From contig JAADBR010000009.1 in assembly GCA_009995705.1 (NCBI GenBank), positions 1 through 50,122 on the forward strand: a stretch of 50,122 bases of DNA, in the 5' to 3' direction. The stretch is from Microcystis aeruginosa W13-11. GTDB lineage: Bacteria; Cyanobacteriota; Cyanobacteriia; Cyanobacteriales; Microcystaceae. This document shows positions 36,873-47,055 of the stretch, in pieces; position 1 is the first letter of the stretch, and each line of letters begins with the position of its first letter. A program made the position numbers and the translations under genes. The notes below the pieces were generated by a model. That model made no database searches. It worked only from the letters and a program-made list of their open reading frames with translations, and was not told where the DNA came from.

Positions 36873-37020
36873 TAATACAGTAAATGTGATGGCTACCTTG
36901 AATTCTCAATGAGGTTCTCAAATTTTGGCAAACCTTTTCCCAGAAATTGATTTTAATTGACTCATCTGAATTTTGGGGAACATTCGATCGCCTAGTAATA
37001 TTGTAGGCTGATAATCGTTG
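36873..37020 (-). pseudogene. Scrambled duplicate of hicA middle and of the 35.99-kb gene's upstream region
   Basis: 36873-36955 repeats the hicA codons around SHHIYC and KFAK (ACAGTAAATGTGATGGC, TTTTCCCAGAAAT) with a deletion. 36957-37018 then repeats the upstream region of the 35705-35992 gene (TTGACTCATCTGAATTTTGG). In the working locus these two blocks are in the opposite order, so this is a rearranged scar. Confidence 0.75.
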
Positions 37021-37264
37021 CCGTTTCCTCTCTCTTATAACAAAGAAAAACCCACTGCCCCCAGCGTTGGTGGATATTTCGACTAATAATCAATAGATCA
37101 AAGCAAAAGTAACTGAATTTCCTGAGAAAGTGGCTAATACTAAATCGGGCTATTAAAAACTGATTATTTATTCTCCCTATTGCTTTTTGCCTCTTGCCTT
37201 TTGCCTAAAACCCATAACTTTTGTACCTCACTAGACTGAAAAACGCTATAGTATAAGCTCTTGT

Positions 37265-37301
37265 GCAAAAACAAAAGAGTTGAGTGTTTCCGCTCAACTC
37301 C
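37265..37301 (-). terminator. Rho-independent terminator (minus strand), displaced from curT
   Basis: GAGTTGAG and CTCAACTC form an 8-bp stem with an 8-base loop; read on the minus strand it ends in CTTTTGTTTTT. The nearest upstream minus-strand gene is curT, now about 470 bases away across the IS605-type element. Confidence 0.7.
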
Positions 37302-37323
37302 TTGGTTATCTATGCTTGATTCT

Positions 37324-37775
37324 TTGACACTCCCATCGGTAAAACCGAGGGATTCTTGGGCTGAATCTTGCCTCTACTAGCAATGCTAATTTTGGTCTTA
37401 CATTTTCATGTCTAGTCCGACTACACCTATAAGGCAAGCACTCTTGTGGACTACTCCCCAAGCTTAAATTCGGGTATGCCCTACCCTATTTGATTATTTT
37501 TATCTCCCACATATGCCATATTTTTTGTTAGAGGGCAGTGAGGTATTGGGTCAACCTTTTTGAGTTGGTGACACTAGCCTTTTTACAACGGTCAGTTCGC
37601 GTGCCACGACTACACATCTGACTTTCCGCTTGCTTTCACTTTAGCACAAATTATCTTAAAACAGCAGAGTTTTAGTTGTGCTTCGCTGTTTCTATACTGG
37701 TCGGGGTTTCATCCCGTCGGTAAAACCGAGGCCTTCGGCCGTGAGCTCAGCCGAACGGTCTTCACCCCGACATTT
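37324..37775 (-). mobile_element. IS605-type element without tnpB (non-autonomous)
   Basis: Right end TTGACACTCCCATCGG...ACCGAGGGATTCTTGG matches the right end of the TnpB element at 47056 (TTGACATACTCCCA...GGGATTCTTG). Left end has GTCGGGGT (37700) and ACCCCGAC (37764) as a long stem with nested hairpins, like the left end at 48452-48521. The 340 bases between code for nothing clear; they may derive from a tnpB 3' region, including its guide-RNA part (inference). The element end supplies the stop codon of curT. Confidence 0.75.
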
Positions 37776-38205
37776 AAGATAAAGTGTTATTGTGACTGCC
37801 AAAAACTTGCGCTTTTAGTGCATCAATTTCGGCTAATAACTCGCGACGATTTTCATCTTTGAGCAGATAGCGCCAGACAAACCAACCGGTGTAAACGATC
37901 CCAACTAATTGTAGGATAGGAGCAAGGAGGGGAATATCATCGATCGCATCTAAAACCGCTAGGGTAACTTTCACGGTGACAAAACTCGCTAAAATTGCCG
38001 CCAGAACGATTAAAGGTTTTTTGTATCCAGAGAAGAAACTACCGATATAATCAGGGACATTAGCCAGATAGGACATTACCGAATCCCAAACTGGTTCTAC
38101 ATATTCAGACCAAATCTGTTCGGTGCTGCTGCTGGGTTTGCTCAGAGATCCGGGTAAATCTGTTCTAATCGGATTTTGTGTTTCGGTGGGTTGCATTGAT
38201 TCCAT
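37774..38205 (-). CDS. CAAD-domain (CURT1-like) thylakoid curvature protein
   Basis: 143 residues. N-terminal soluble part, amphipathic segment VWDSVMSYLANVPDYIGSFF, two membrane helices (PLIVLAAILASFVTVKVTL and ILQLVGIVYTGWFVWRYLL), then an amphipathic DENRRELLAEIDALKAQVFG. That is the CAAD/CURT1 pattern; the cyanobacterial CurT shapes thylakoid convergence zones. The last codons ACT TTA TCT TAA belong to an IS605-type end, so the native last few residues may have changed. Confidence 0.88.
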   Translation of the reverse strand: MESMQPTETQNPIRTDLPGSLSKPSSSTEQIWSEYVEPVWDSVMSYLANVPDYIGSFFSGYKKPLIVLAAILASFVTVKVTLAVLDAIDDIPLLAPILQLVGIVYTGWFVWRYLLKDENRRELLAEIDALKAQVFGSHNNTLS

Positions 38206-38580
38206 ATTAACTGATCCTCATCATAAAGGTTAGACAGTGCGCGAATACGACCAACGGGGGTCAATTTTAACAGACTGAATAGACTAACTCGCTGTTGCCC
38301 ATATTATCGGATAATTGCGATAGTAGGCGGAAAGTTTCTCAACAACTATTAAGAATCAAGGATTTAGCTTCTCAATTTTATCCTCAGTCTGACCGCAATT
38401 CTCTATTCTAACAGCAGGTAGCGATCGGAGTTGAGGAATCGGGGGGTGTCAGTTATCGGTGAACAGTAATCAGTTATCAGTGGGGAGATAGAGAGAAAAA
38501 AACTGGTGGGTTAGGGTGAATACTCAATTTTTAGTGAGATTATAACTTATTTTCGCCTAACCCACCCTACAGATGATTAC
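38206..38580. other. Gene-free stretch with repeats and a palindrome
   Basis: It holds CAGTTATCGGTGAACAGTAA and further repeats (38450-38480), and an 11-bp perfect inverted repeat, GGTGGGTTAGG (38505) and CCTAACCCACC (38556), around 40 bases, just after the pcrA stop. The promoter of curT should also lie here; none is clear. Confidence 0.6.
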
Positions 38581-40902
38581 CTATTCGTGGATAAGTTGCA
38601 TGGGTGCGGTGCGAGGATCGATGATTTTCTGACCTAAACCCGAAAATTTGACCGCTAGATTCATTTTTCTGCCCGTACCGAGGATATGGGTCACTTCTCC
38701 TTCTCCAAAAGTAGAGTGTAACACTCGATCGCCTACCTGCCATTTTCTTTGATCAGAGACAGTTTTTTCCATGGCAACCACTTTTGGGGTTTTTTTCGGT
38801 TTCAGGTTGCTTGTGAGCAATTCTGGGGGCAATTCCTGCAAAAATTGGGAAGCTACCTTAGTCTCTTTATTCCCCCAGACATATCTTTCTTTTGCGTAGG
38901 TTAAAAATAATTGTTCCTTGGCCCGAGTCACTCCCACATAACACAAACGGCGTTCTTCCTCAAGGGCAATGGGATCGTTTAAACTACGATTATGGGGAAA
39001 AATGCCCTGTTCTAAACCGACTAAAAAGACGATAGGAAACTCTAAACCTTTGGCCGAATGAAGGGTCATTAACGAGACTTTTTCTTGACCTTCCTGAAGA
39101 TTATCTAAATCCGAGGCTAAACTAGCACTAGCGAGAAATTCCTGGAGATTGGTTTCTTCGTTTTCCTCCTGGAATTGTACCACGGCGCTATAAAGTTCTT
39201 GAATATTCTCGATCCGGGTATCAGCTTCCTCGGTTCCCTGCTGTTTTAATTCATCAATATATCCCGAATCTTCCATGATTTTATCTAGGATTTCACTAGC
39301 GGATAAATCGGTAATTTTTTCCTGCAGGTTTTGGATAATTTTGGCTAATTTATTGATGGTTTTAGTAGCACGACCGGCGAGAGTATTAACGGAAGTTTCA
39401 TCGCTGATAATTTCCCATAAAGGTACTCCTAATTCTTGAGCAGCTTTGAGCAAATTATCGATTGTGGTTTTACCAATACCGCGCCGGGGAGTGTTAATAA
39501 TTCTCAGTAAACTAACGGTATCAGCAGGATTGGCAATCACTCGTAAATAAGCGATCGCATCTTTAATCTCCTGTCGATCATAAAATTTAAATCCCCCGAC
39601 AATATTATAGGGGATATTATTGCGAATTAACCCATCTTCAAAGGGACGAGATTGGGCATTAATTCGGTAGAGAATGGCAAAACTACCCCAATTTAATTCG
39701 GGGTTTTCTTGGGTAAATTCTCTGATTTTATCGATAACAAAAGCTGCTTCTTCCTGTTCATCTCTGGCTGTAAAAACATAGATAATCTCGCCCCCTTCTC
39801 TAGTGGCAACAAGGACTTTATCGATTCTTTGACTATTCTTTTCAATTAATTTATTAGCCGCTTGCAGAATATTCTCCCTGGAACGATAGTTTTCCTGTAA
39901 TTTCACCATCGTGCGAGTATCATCATCGGGTAAACCATCGCCAAAGTCCGCTTGAAAATTGAGCAGAATAGTGAAATCCGCCATCCGAAAACTATAGATA
40001 GATTGGTCAGCATCACCCACCACAAAAATCGATCGCTCCGTCCAATTCCACTCACTTTTTTTCGTTTCACCATTGGTGGACAAAAGCCTAATTAACTCGT
40101 ACTGAATCCGGTTAGTATCCTGGTATTCATCGACTAAAATATGCTTAAATTGCGTGTGCCAATAACCGAGAATAGATTCATTTTGCTGAAAAAGACGGAC
40201 TGGAACCAGTATCAAATCATCAAAATCTAGGGCGTTATTTTGTGCCAATTGCATCTGATAAGCCTGATAAACCTCAGAAATGACCTTTCCCCGAAAATGA
40301 GGGTTTTCTCTGGCGTAATCTGTGGGGTTTAAACCTAAATTTTTGGCATTGCTAATCGCATAACGTAGATTGCGAGCGTCAAATTTTTTATCGTCTAAAT
40401 TCATTTGTTTAGTGACGATATTTTTCACCAAACTCTGGGCATCAGATTCGTCCATAATTGAGAAATTCCTTTGCCAACTATGACCATATTCATCCTGATA
40501 TTTATTAATGTCATAGCGCAAAATTCGACCGCAAAGACTGTGAAAAGTTCCAATCCAGAGTTTTTTAGTATAATTCCGATAAACTTGAGAAAAGAGTTTT
40601 TTCTGTTCGTATTCTTCCAAAAGTTCTAATCTTTGACCGTATTTTTCCTGTGCTTTTTGTTGAGCAAAAGTTTTTTCAATTCTCGTTTTCATTTCCCGGG
40701 CCGCCTTATTGGTAAAAGTGACCGCGAGAATATTTTCCGGATCGACCCCGTGATGACGGATCAAATGGGCGATACGATAGGTTAAAGCGCTGGTTTTTCC
40801 CGATCCTGCTCCAGCAACCACCAACAAGGGGCCGCAAAAATGCTCCACAGCAATGCGCTGGGAAGGATTGAGTTGTTCTAAATAATCGGCTGTGACTGTC
40901 AT
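38581..40902 (-). CDS. pcrA: ATP-dependent DNA helicase PcrA/UvrD
   Basis: 773 residues, superfamily 1A helicase for excision repair and recombination control. [20 protein letters not shown] then Walker [36 protein letters not shown], motif [35 protein letters not shown], then [16 protein letters not shown] and [15 protein letters not shown]. The C-terminus [17 protein letters not shown] is the tudor-like tail that touches RNA polymerase in PcrA. Divergent from metK. Confidence 0.96.
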   Translation of the reverse strand: MTVTADYLEQLNPSQRIAVEHFCGPLLVVAGAGSGKTSALTYRIAHLIRHHGVDPENILAVTFTNKAAREMKTRIEKTFAQQKAQEKYGQRLELLEEYEQKKLFSQVYRNYTKKLWIGTFHSLCGRILRYDINKYQDEYGHSWQRNFSIMDESDAQSLVKNIVTKQMNLDDKKFDARNLRYAISNAKNLGLNPTDYARENPHFRGKVISEVYQAYQMQLAQNNALDFDDLILVPVRLFQQNESILGYWHTQFKHILVDEYQDTNRIQYELIRLLSTNGETKKSEWNWTERSIFVVGDADQSIYSFRMADFTILLNFQADFGDGLPDDDTRTMVKLQENYRSRENILQAANKLIEKNSQRIDKVLVATREGGEIIYVFTARDEQEEAAFVIDKIREFTQENPELNWGSFAILYRINAQSRPFEDGLIRNNIPYNIVGGFKFYDRQEIKDAIAYLRVIANPADTVSLLRIINTPRRGIGKTTIDNLLKAAQELGVPLWEIISDETSVNTLAGRATKTINKLAKIIQNLQEKITDLSASEILDKIMEDSGYIDELKQQGTEEADTRIENIQELYSAVVQFQEENEETNLQEFLASASLASDLDNLQEGQEKVSLMTLHSAKGLEFPIVFLVGLEQGIFPHNRSLNDPIALEEERRLCYVGVTRAKEQLFLTYAKERYVWGNKETKVASQFLQELPPELLTSNLKPKKTPKVVAMEKTVSDQRKWQVGDRVLHSTFGEGEVTHILGTGRKMNLAVKFSGLGQKIIDPRTAPMQLIHE

Positions 40903-41095
40903 AATCTTGGCATATAGCTCTGCGACCTCTATTACTCAGGCTACATCATCGAGACGGGTATCGCTCATTAGTCAACCCCTTCCAGAGATAAAAATTTTTT
41001 TGGCCAGTTTGTTTCAAGTCGTTCAAGATTCTAAGTTGTCCTCTACAATGGAATTAGCGGAGACGCAAGTTTCCGTTCACTCCTCACACCACACT

Positions 41096-41118
41096 CCGTC
41101 CGGACGATGTTCGGGCGG
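41096..41118 (+). promoter_or_regulatory. GC-rich hairpin in the metK leader region
   Basis: CCGTCCG and CGGGCGG pair (7 bp, one G-T) around 9 bases, followed by TTTCTTATTG. It could be an attenuator-like terminator or an overlapping element for the pcrA side. No SAM riboswitch fold was recognised. The 325-base gap shows no other feature. Confidence 0.35.
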
Positions 41119-41227
41119 TTTCTTATTGAAAATATTTGATCTCTACAAATTCCCTGTTACACTGTATTATCAAAGATTTCTTGGAATCTTTTTGCGTTCA
41201 AATGTACTACTATGTGAGGGACATCAC

Positions 41228-42478
41228 TTGTCTAAACGTTATTTGTTCACCTCCGAATCGGTTACAGAGGGACATCCCGATAAAATTTGTGACCAGATTT
41301 CTGATACCATTCTCGATGCTCTGTTATCCCAAGATGACCACAGTCGTGTAGCGGCTGAAGTGGTTGTCAATACAGGGTTAGTATTGATTACTGGTGAAAT
41401 CACCTCGAAAGCACAGGTTCACTTCGTCGATTTAGTTCGCAAGAAAATCGCTGAAATTGGCTATATCAACGCCGATAACGGTTTTTCCTCCAATAGCTGC
41501 ACCGTTTTAGTCGCTTTAGACGAACAATCTCCCGACATTTCCCAGGGGGTCACGGCTGCTCAGGAAAATCGCGAACTTCTCAGCAATGATGAACTCGATA
41601 AAATTGGTGCGGGAGACCAGGGTATTGTCTTCGGTTTCGCTTGCAATGAAACCCCCGAATTTATGCCCTTACCGATTAGTTTAGCCCACCGCATCGCTCG
41701 CCGTCTAGCAGCAGTCAGAAAAACGGGTGAACTGTCCTATCTGCGTCCCGACGGTAAAACGCAAGTATCGGTCATTTATGAAAATGGTCGTCCCGTGGGT
41801 ATCGATACTATCCTTGTTTCTACCCAACACGATGCTACTATCGGCGATATCACTGATAATGACCTCGTCCAACAAAAGATTAAAAGTGATCTCTGGAAAG
41901 CAGTAGTAGAGCCAGTTTTCAGCGATTTAGAGATTAAACCCGATGCCAACACCCGTTATCTGGTTAATCCCACTGGCAAATTCGTCATTGGTGGACCCCA
42001 AGGCGACGCAGGATTAACGGGACGGAAAATTATCGTCGATACCTACGGTGGCTATTCTCGTCACGGTGGCGGCGCTTTCTCCGGTAAGGATCCTACCAAA
42101 GTTGATCGCTCTGCGGCCTATGCTTGCCGTTATGTGGCTAAAAATATCGTCGCTGCTGGTTTGGCCGATAAGTGCGAGATTCAAGTGGGTTACGCGATTG
42201 GGGTAGCTCGTCCGGTGAGTCTCTTCGTGGAAACCTTTGGCACTGGCAAAGTCGCTGATGATGTGATTCTGGACTTAATCAATAAATACTTTGAACTCCG
42301 TCCGGCCGGTATTATCCAAACCTTTAACCTGCGCGGTTTACCCTCGGAAAGAGGCGATCGTTTTTACCAAGATGTGGCCGCTTATGGTCATTTTGGCCGC
42401 AATGATCTCGATTTACCCTGGGAAAAGACCGATAAAGCCGCTATCCTCAAAGAAGCTTTGACTTCTGTGGTAGTATAG
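41228..42478 (+). CDS. metK: S-adenosylmethionine synthetase
   Basis: 416 residues, standard length, starting at TTG 41228 ([20 protein letters not shown]) with GAGGG seven bases upstream; no ATG fits. It makes SAM from methionine and ATP. Motifs: [24 protein letters not shown] (catalytic loop), [39 protein letters not shown]. The unusual start codon may lower translation. SAM supply links it only generally to the methylases in the window. Confidence 0.95.
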   Translation: MSKRYLFTSESVTEGHPDKICDQISDTILDALLSQDDHSRVAAEVVVNTGLVLITGEITSKAQVHFVDLVRKKIAEIGYINADNGFSSNSCTVLVALDEQSPDISQGVTAAQENRELLSNDELDKIGAGDQGIVFGFACNETPEFMPLPISLAHRIARRLAAVRKTGELSYLRPDGKTQVSVIYENGRPVGIDTILVSTQHDATIGDITDNDLVQQKIKSDLWKAVVEPVFSDLEIKPDANTRYLVNPTGKFVIGGPQGDAGLTGRKIIVDTYGGYSRHGGGAFSGKDPTKVDRSAAYACRYVAKNIVAAGLADKCEIQVGYAIGVARPVSLFVETFGTGKVADDVILDLINKYFELRPAGIIQTFNLRGLPSERGDRFYQDVAAYGHFGRNDLDLPWEKTDKAAILKEALTSVVV

Positions 42479-42507
42479 GGTTAAAAATTAACTGCAATTT
42501 TTGATTG

Positions 42508-42539
42508 AGGAGTAGAGTTTAAGGCTCTATTCCTTTTTT
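42508..42539 (+). terminator. Rho-independent terminator of metK
   Basis: GGAGTAGAG pairs with CTCTATTCC (one G-T) around 7 bases, followed by TTTTTT. It starts 30 bases after the metK stop. Confidence 0.85.
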
Positions 42540-42567
42540 GATGTAAAGGACAAAACCTTGATAAAAT

Positions 42568-42597
42568 CTCCCCTTGACTGGAGAATCAAGGGGGGAG
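42568..42597. repeat. Palindrome between metK and the lyase gene
   Basis: CTCCCCTTGA and TCAAGGGGGGAG form a strong stem around 8 bases. It sits 15 bases from the convergent lyase stop. It may act as a bidirectional terminator. Confidence 0.6.
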
Positions 42598-42611
42598 AAG
42601 AAATATTTTTT

Positions 42612-43166
42612 TTAACTGACTTTACACTCAACTCCAAAACCGACCAAGAGAACTTTTTCTAAGGGTTCCCCCTCCTGGGGACGTTGATAGTTAATAATTT
42701 TGCGAATTCGCAGGTCTGGATTAATTAAAGTAATTGAATCCACGGAAACACTGCGAGTATAATTGGTGGTCATTAATAATTCTCTGGTGGTGGGATCAAA
42801 GCGAAAAGCGGAGACAATTGGTCTTGCTTCTTCGTAGGCGCGATCGCGGAGATAATCCCCTTCTAAATAACCGTTATTTTCTGCTTTAACCACAAATAAA
42901 AGATTAAGATTTTGTCGCACTTCTTCCCCTTTTTCCGAAATCGTATAGAAACCTAAATTAAACCCCGGGATACTTTCTAAATCGGCAATATCAGCATAGT
43001 TATTATCTGTCAGAACTTTCTGTTTAATCTCCCTGGTGAGGGGTTGAATGAGAAATTCAGTACGGGAACGTTCCACTTCTTCAGCAGCTAGATAATGATA
43101 GGTTCTTTCGGTTTGCCAACTACCGACACAATAGGCAAAAAATTGCTGAAAAATTTCGGTATTCAT
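42612..43166 (-). CDS. Phycobiliprotein lyase, CpcS/CpeS family
   Basis: 184 residues with the CpcS/CpeS start FFAYCVGSWQTERTYHYL, then GFNLGFYTISEKGEEV, LEGDYLRDRAYEEARPIVSAF (conserved basic and acidic residues of the bilin pocket), ELLMTTNYTRSVSVDSI and YQRPQEGEP...VGFGVE. These lyases attach phycocyanobilin to Cys-84-type sites of phycobiliproteins. CpcS versus CpcU identity cannot be decided by eye. It is separate from phycobilisome operons here. Confidence 0.88.
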   Translation of the reverse strand: MNTEIFQQFFAYCVGSWQTERTYHYLAAEEVERSRTEFLIQPLTREIKQKVLTDNNYADIADLESIPGFNLGFYTISEKGEEVRQNLNLLFVVKAENNGYLEGDYLRDRAYEEARPIVSAFRFDPTTRELLMTTNYTRSVSVDSITLINPDLRIRKIINYQRPQEGEPLEKVLLVGFGVECKVS

Positions 43167-43199
43167 AGATTTAATTCTCTTCTTGTCAGTATCTTAATT

Positions 43200-44177
43200 T
43201 TAAGTTATTTTATCACTAAGTTGTTCCCTATTTTCAAAACCATAACAATCTCGAACCAGATAAAGTGGCCTACCCTTTACTTCCTCATAAACCCTGCCAA
43301 TATATTCGCCAATAATACCAAGGGTGAGTAATTGAATTTCTCCTAAAAATAAGACAGCAACCATCAGAGAAGCGTATCTAGGTACATCGATTCCTAAAAT
43401 AATAGTCCTGAGTATTAAAAAACTAGCATAAACAAGACTAACCAGTGCAATGATAAATCCTACATAAGTCCAGACTTTCAGAGGCAAAAAACTAAAAGAG
43501 GTAATACCATCGATGGCAAAATTCCATAACTTCCAGTAATTCCATTTAGTTTGTCCTTGATACCGGGGTTCTCGATCGAATAAAATTGATGTCTGTTTAT
43601 ATCCCACCCAAGCAAATATTCCTTTCATAAATCTTTGACGTTCGGGCATCTTTTTAATTGATTCTACCACTCGGCGATCGATTAAGCGAAAATCTCCCGT
43701 ATTGGGGGGAATAGGAACCCGACTTAATTTATTAATGACTTGATAGAAACCTTCTGCGCTGAAACGTTTAAACCAACTTTCGCCAATTCTAACCCGACGG
43801 GACGCATAAACCACATCATAACCCTCGTGCCATTTTTCGATCATCTCGGCAATTAATTCGGGGGGATCTTGTAAATCAGCATCAATAGGAATAACTGCCA
43901 TTCCTTGACTGTAATCAATTCCTGCTGACATGGCGATATCTTTACCAAAATTACGGGATAAATTAACCACTTTAATTTGTGGCTAACGTTGATGATATTC
44001 CACGAGATTTTTGAGAGTATTGTCACGACTACCATCATTAACGCAAATGACCTTATAACTGGTATTTAGTGCCTCTAAAACCGCTAAAAGTCGGCTAAAG
44101 AGAGCATCGATATTCTCTTCTTCGTTATACAGAGGGACAACAACAGATACTCTCACTGGTATTTGATTTGATAGCAT
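43200..44177 (-). pseudogene. GT2 glycosyltransferase (GtrB/DPM-like) with one in-frame TAG
   Basis: 325 codons from ATG 44177: VVVPLYNEEENIDALFSRLL, VNDGSRDNTL, then TAG at 43983-43985 (codon 65) after EYHQR, and without frame change PQIKVVNLSRNFGKDIAMSA, DADLQDPPELI, R.DYWG-type FRLIDRRVVESI, and two membrane helices at the end. Everything but one codon looks intact. Such enzymes put sugars on polyprenyl phosphate. The stop makes it a pseudogene unless read through; a sequencing error is possible. Confidence 0.85.
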
Positions 44178-45052
44178 ATTAATTGACAAAAAACTAGAGA
44201 AATTACCTGACAAATGTCAGCAGTCAAAACTTGTTCGTACTTACCTGCTACTTGCTGCCAAGTATAGTTATATTCGATTAATTTGCGAGCATTTCTAGAT
44301 AATTTTTCTTGCAACTCTGCCGATTAAAAAAGACTACTAATCGCTGTACAATATCGCTCAATACTATTAGCCATTAAGGCGGCTAAAGGAACATTATTTC
44401 CTGCCACTGTTAATCCTTCTAAACCTCGATCGCCGGCTACTACTGGCACCTCAGCAGCCATGAACTCTAGGGTTTTAAAATTCATTCCAAAACCTGTTCT
44501 TGGTGGAATAAACACCACAGTTGCCTGATGAAGATAAGTGGTCATTGATGGTACTCGTCCCGTCATAATTACTCCTTTTAACTTAGTTAATTCTTGCACT
44601 TCTAGGGATAGATTACCACCGACTATAGTTAAAGTAGTATCGGGGTAAGTAAGTTGTCCTTGAAGACGAATATAAATTTCATTAACACTATGTTCACTGG
44701 TAATTACTGAGAATTTTTGACTCTTAACTGCCCTATCTATCCAGTTTTGCATCTCTTGAGAATAGCTAAAAAGTACATTGGGAGGGGTTCCCGTTTGCAG
44801 GAATTGAGCTAATCTTTGGAGTTTAGCAATTATTCCAGTTTTGGCATCTCGAGGACGGGTAAAAACTACCAATTCACTAACAAATTTACCTAACTTTTCT
44901 ACCTCCTCATCCCTAACATCAGCATTAGACTGAACGATGACAGCAATATCATGATTTTTGCTGAGATACTTGAGTAAATTAAAAGTTCTGCCCTGAGTTC
45001 CTCCTGTGCTGGGTGGATAGGGAAAGGTGGAACTAATCACTAAGATATTCAT
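44153..45052 (-). pseudogene. GT4-like glycosyltransferase with internal deletion and in-frame TAA
   Basis: 299 codons from ATG 45052 (MNILVISSTFPYPPSTGGTQ). The acceptor domain runs to EHSVNEIYIR, then jumps to YPDTTLTIVGG, GVIMTGRVPS, PPRTGFGMNFKTLEFMA; roughly 120 residues with the end of the first domain and hinge appear deleted in frame. TAA at 44324-44326 (codon 243) is followed in the same frame by SAELQEKLSRNARKLIEYNY, a normal C-terminal helix, to TGA 44153. So two lesions. Two bases after gmd. Confidence 0.8.
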
Positions 45053-45054
45053 AG

Positions 45055-46014
45055 CTATTTCTCTAAACGATTTTCCACCATCATGCGGACAATATCGGTC
45101 ATTTTGTATCGTGCTTGCCAACCTAATTTTTCCTTAGCTTTGCGGGGATTACCGCGACTAATGGCTAAATCTGTTGGTCTTAATAAACTTCGATCGGAAA
45201 TTACATGATCTTGCCAATTCAAGCCCACAGTAGCAAAAGCTGTGGCGACAAAATCCTCCAGTTTTGAACTTTCTCCCGTGGCAATGACGTAATCATCGGG
45301 TTGCTCCTGTTGCAGCATTAAATACATCGCTTCAACGTACTCCGGCGCCCAACCCCAATCCCTTTGAATATCCATATTTCCTAAGTGTAAAGTCTCGGTA
45401 CTTCCCCGGGCAATTCTAGCCACGGCAGCGATAATTTTTTGGGTAACAAAGCGCTCGGGACGCAGGGGAGACTCATGATTAAAAAGTATGCCTGAACAGG
45501 CAAAAATTCCGTAGGATTCTCGATAATTAGCTACTTCCCAAAAAGCCGCCGATTTGGCTACAGCGTAGGGACTGCGAGGACGAAAAGGGGTATTTTCATC
45601 GGCAGAATTATCGCCGATATTCCCGAAACACTCACTCGATCCTGCATTATATAATTTAATTTTTGCTCCGGTAAATCGAATTGCTTCTAAGAGATTTAAG
45701 GTTCCTCTGGCAATACTTTCTAAGGTTTCTACCGGCTGCTCAAAAGATAAACCCACAGAACTTTGTCCAGCCAAATTATAGACCTCATCTGGCTGAATTT
45801 TAATTAACACCTGTAGGACACCGCGAAAGTCATTCAGTGACATTGATTCTAGTTTTACCTGTTCCTTGATTCCCAAACGGTTCAGGTTACTAAAAGAGGA
45901 CATCTGAGCATCCCGGGAGGTGCCAGAAACCGTATAGCCTGCTTTTAACAGTAATTCGGCTAGGTAGGCCCCATCCTGCCCCGATATGCCACAAATTAAG
46001 GCTTTTTTACCCAT
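45055..46014 (-). CDS. gmd: GDP-mannose 4,6-dehydratase
   Basis: 319 residues, extended SDR. Glycine motif ICGISGQDGAYLAELLL, NLAGQSSVGLSF, SSECFG, catalytic YAVAKSAAFW (YxxxK), NHESPLRPERFVTQKI, and RDWGWAPEYVEAMY. It converts GDP-mannose to GDP-4-keto-6-deoxymannose, precursor of fucose, rhamnose or similar deoxyhexoses. In an operon with the glycosyltransferases on either side (14- and 2-base gaps), so it supplies their donor sugar. Confidence 0.93.
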   Translation of the reverse strand: MGKKALICGISGQDGAYLAELLLKAGYTVSGTSRDAQMSSFSNLNRLGIKEQVKLESMSLNDFRGVLQVLIKIQPDEVYNLAGQSSVGLSFEQPVETLESIARGTLNLLEAIRFTGAKIKLYNAGSSECFGNIGDNSADENTPFRPRSPYAVAKSAAFWEVANYRESYGIFACSGILFNHESPLRPERFVTQKIIAAVARIARGSTETLHLGNMDIQRDWGWAPEYVEAMYLMLQQEQPDDYVIATGESSKLEDFVATAFATVGLNWQDHVISDRSLLRPTDLAISRGNPRKAKEKLGWQARYKMTDIVRMMVENRLEK

Positions 46015-46028
46015 GTATTTACAATAAT

Positions 46029-46949
46029 TTACTTTTGAGCGGTTAACATGGCCTTGGTGGCTTCGATTAAATAACCGATTTGTCCATAGGCATAGAGCAG
46101 ATTATCAAAGCTTTTAGTAGGATCATTGATAAATTTGACAGATTTAACCAATCCTCTCACCAATCGCTCACCTCCTCGCCTAAATTGAGCCAATCCTGTC
46201 CTTCCTGCCACTTCTTCCCGGTAGTGTTCGCTGATGCCTTGCCACCAACTGCGACGCATAAACCATTGACGATTGATTCTTTCTGGGGCAACCTTGTGTT
46301 CCACCAATGCTGCGGGAAAATAGCCCACTTGCCATCCCTGGGCGAGTGCCAGTTCTGTAGTGTATAATTCCTCGTTAGAGAGAAGTTTTTTGCCGATTCT
46401 TCCCAAATTAGGGTCAAAACCGCCAATCTTCTCCAAGAAATCTCGCCGAATCGAGTAGTTAACCCCTCGCGGAGTTAAATTCGCTTGACTAATATATACC
46501 ACATTGTCGCCCAAATCGAAAGCCCCTAAACCCCCTGCTAACTGATCGGATAACCAATTGGGTTGACTGTAGCCTTGCGGCCAAATAAGAGTGACTTTTC
46601 CCCCCGCTACTGCCAGTTTTTCGTTATTTTCGTAGGCATTTAACAGAATTTGCAACCATTGAGGACTGGCGATCGCATCGTCATCCAAATAAGCTAAAAT
46701 CGGCGCTCTAGTTTCCTTAGCCCCGCGATTTCTGGCGGTAGATAGCCCTAAAATAGGTTCATAAACATATTTTAGCCGCCCATCTCCCAGACGAGACTCG
46801 GCCACTTGACGGGTTGTATCGGTAGATGCGTTATCAACCACTAAAAGCTCACAATCTGGGCAAGTTTGCGCCAAAAGACTATCGATCGCTCCTGCTAGGT
46901 AGTGATCGCGGTTGTGGGTACAGATAATCCCTGCTATTGTAGGAGCCAT
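46029..46949 (-). CDS. Glycosyltransferase family 2
   Basis: 306 residues from ATG 46949 (a TTG at 46958 is also in frame). GT-A fold: APTIAGIICTHNRDHYLAGA, DNASTDTTRQVAE, the DxD-type AYLDDDAIASPQWL, and NEELYTTELALAQGW for the catalytic acidic region. First gene of the minus-strand polysaccharide cluster (46949 down to 43200). It likely adds a sugar to an exopolysaccharide or O-antigen chain; specificity unknown. Confidence 0.9.
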   Translation of the reverse strand: MAPTIAGIICTHNRDHYLAGAIDSLLAQTCPDCELLVVDNASTDTTRQVAESRLGDGRLKYVYEPILGLSTARNRGAKETRAPILAYLDDDAIASPQWLQILLNAYENNEKLAVAGGKVTLIWPQGYSQPNWLSDQLAGGLGAFDLGDNVVYISQANLTPRGVNYSIRRDFLEKIGGFDPNLGRIGKKLLSNEELYTTELALAQGWQVGYFPAALVEHKVAPERINRQWFMRRSWWQGISEHYREEVAGRTGLAQFRRGGERLVRGLVKSVKFINDPTKSFDNLLYAYGQIGYLIEATKAMLTAQK

Positions 46950-47055
46950 GGCTATCAAGGTTACTCATTCAATACCCTAAAACTTAACATTCCTTGGCAA
47001 AAATGTAAAAATACTTGAGGAGACTCCGAGATTACTTTTTACTTATAGAGTTTCT

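Noticed and set aside
40892..41227. N-terminal extension of metK from ATG 40892
   Set aside because: The extra 112 codons run through the pcrA promoter region and resemble nothing; the family start fits TTG 41228.
41040..41227. SAM riboswitch before metK
   Set aside because: Only one simple hairpin was seen; no multi-helix SAM aptamer pattern could be recognised by eye.
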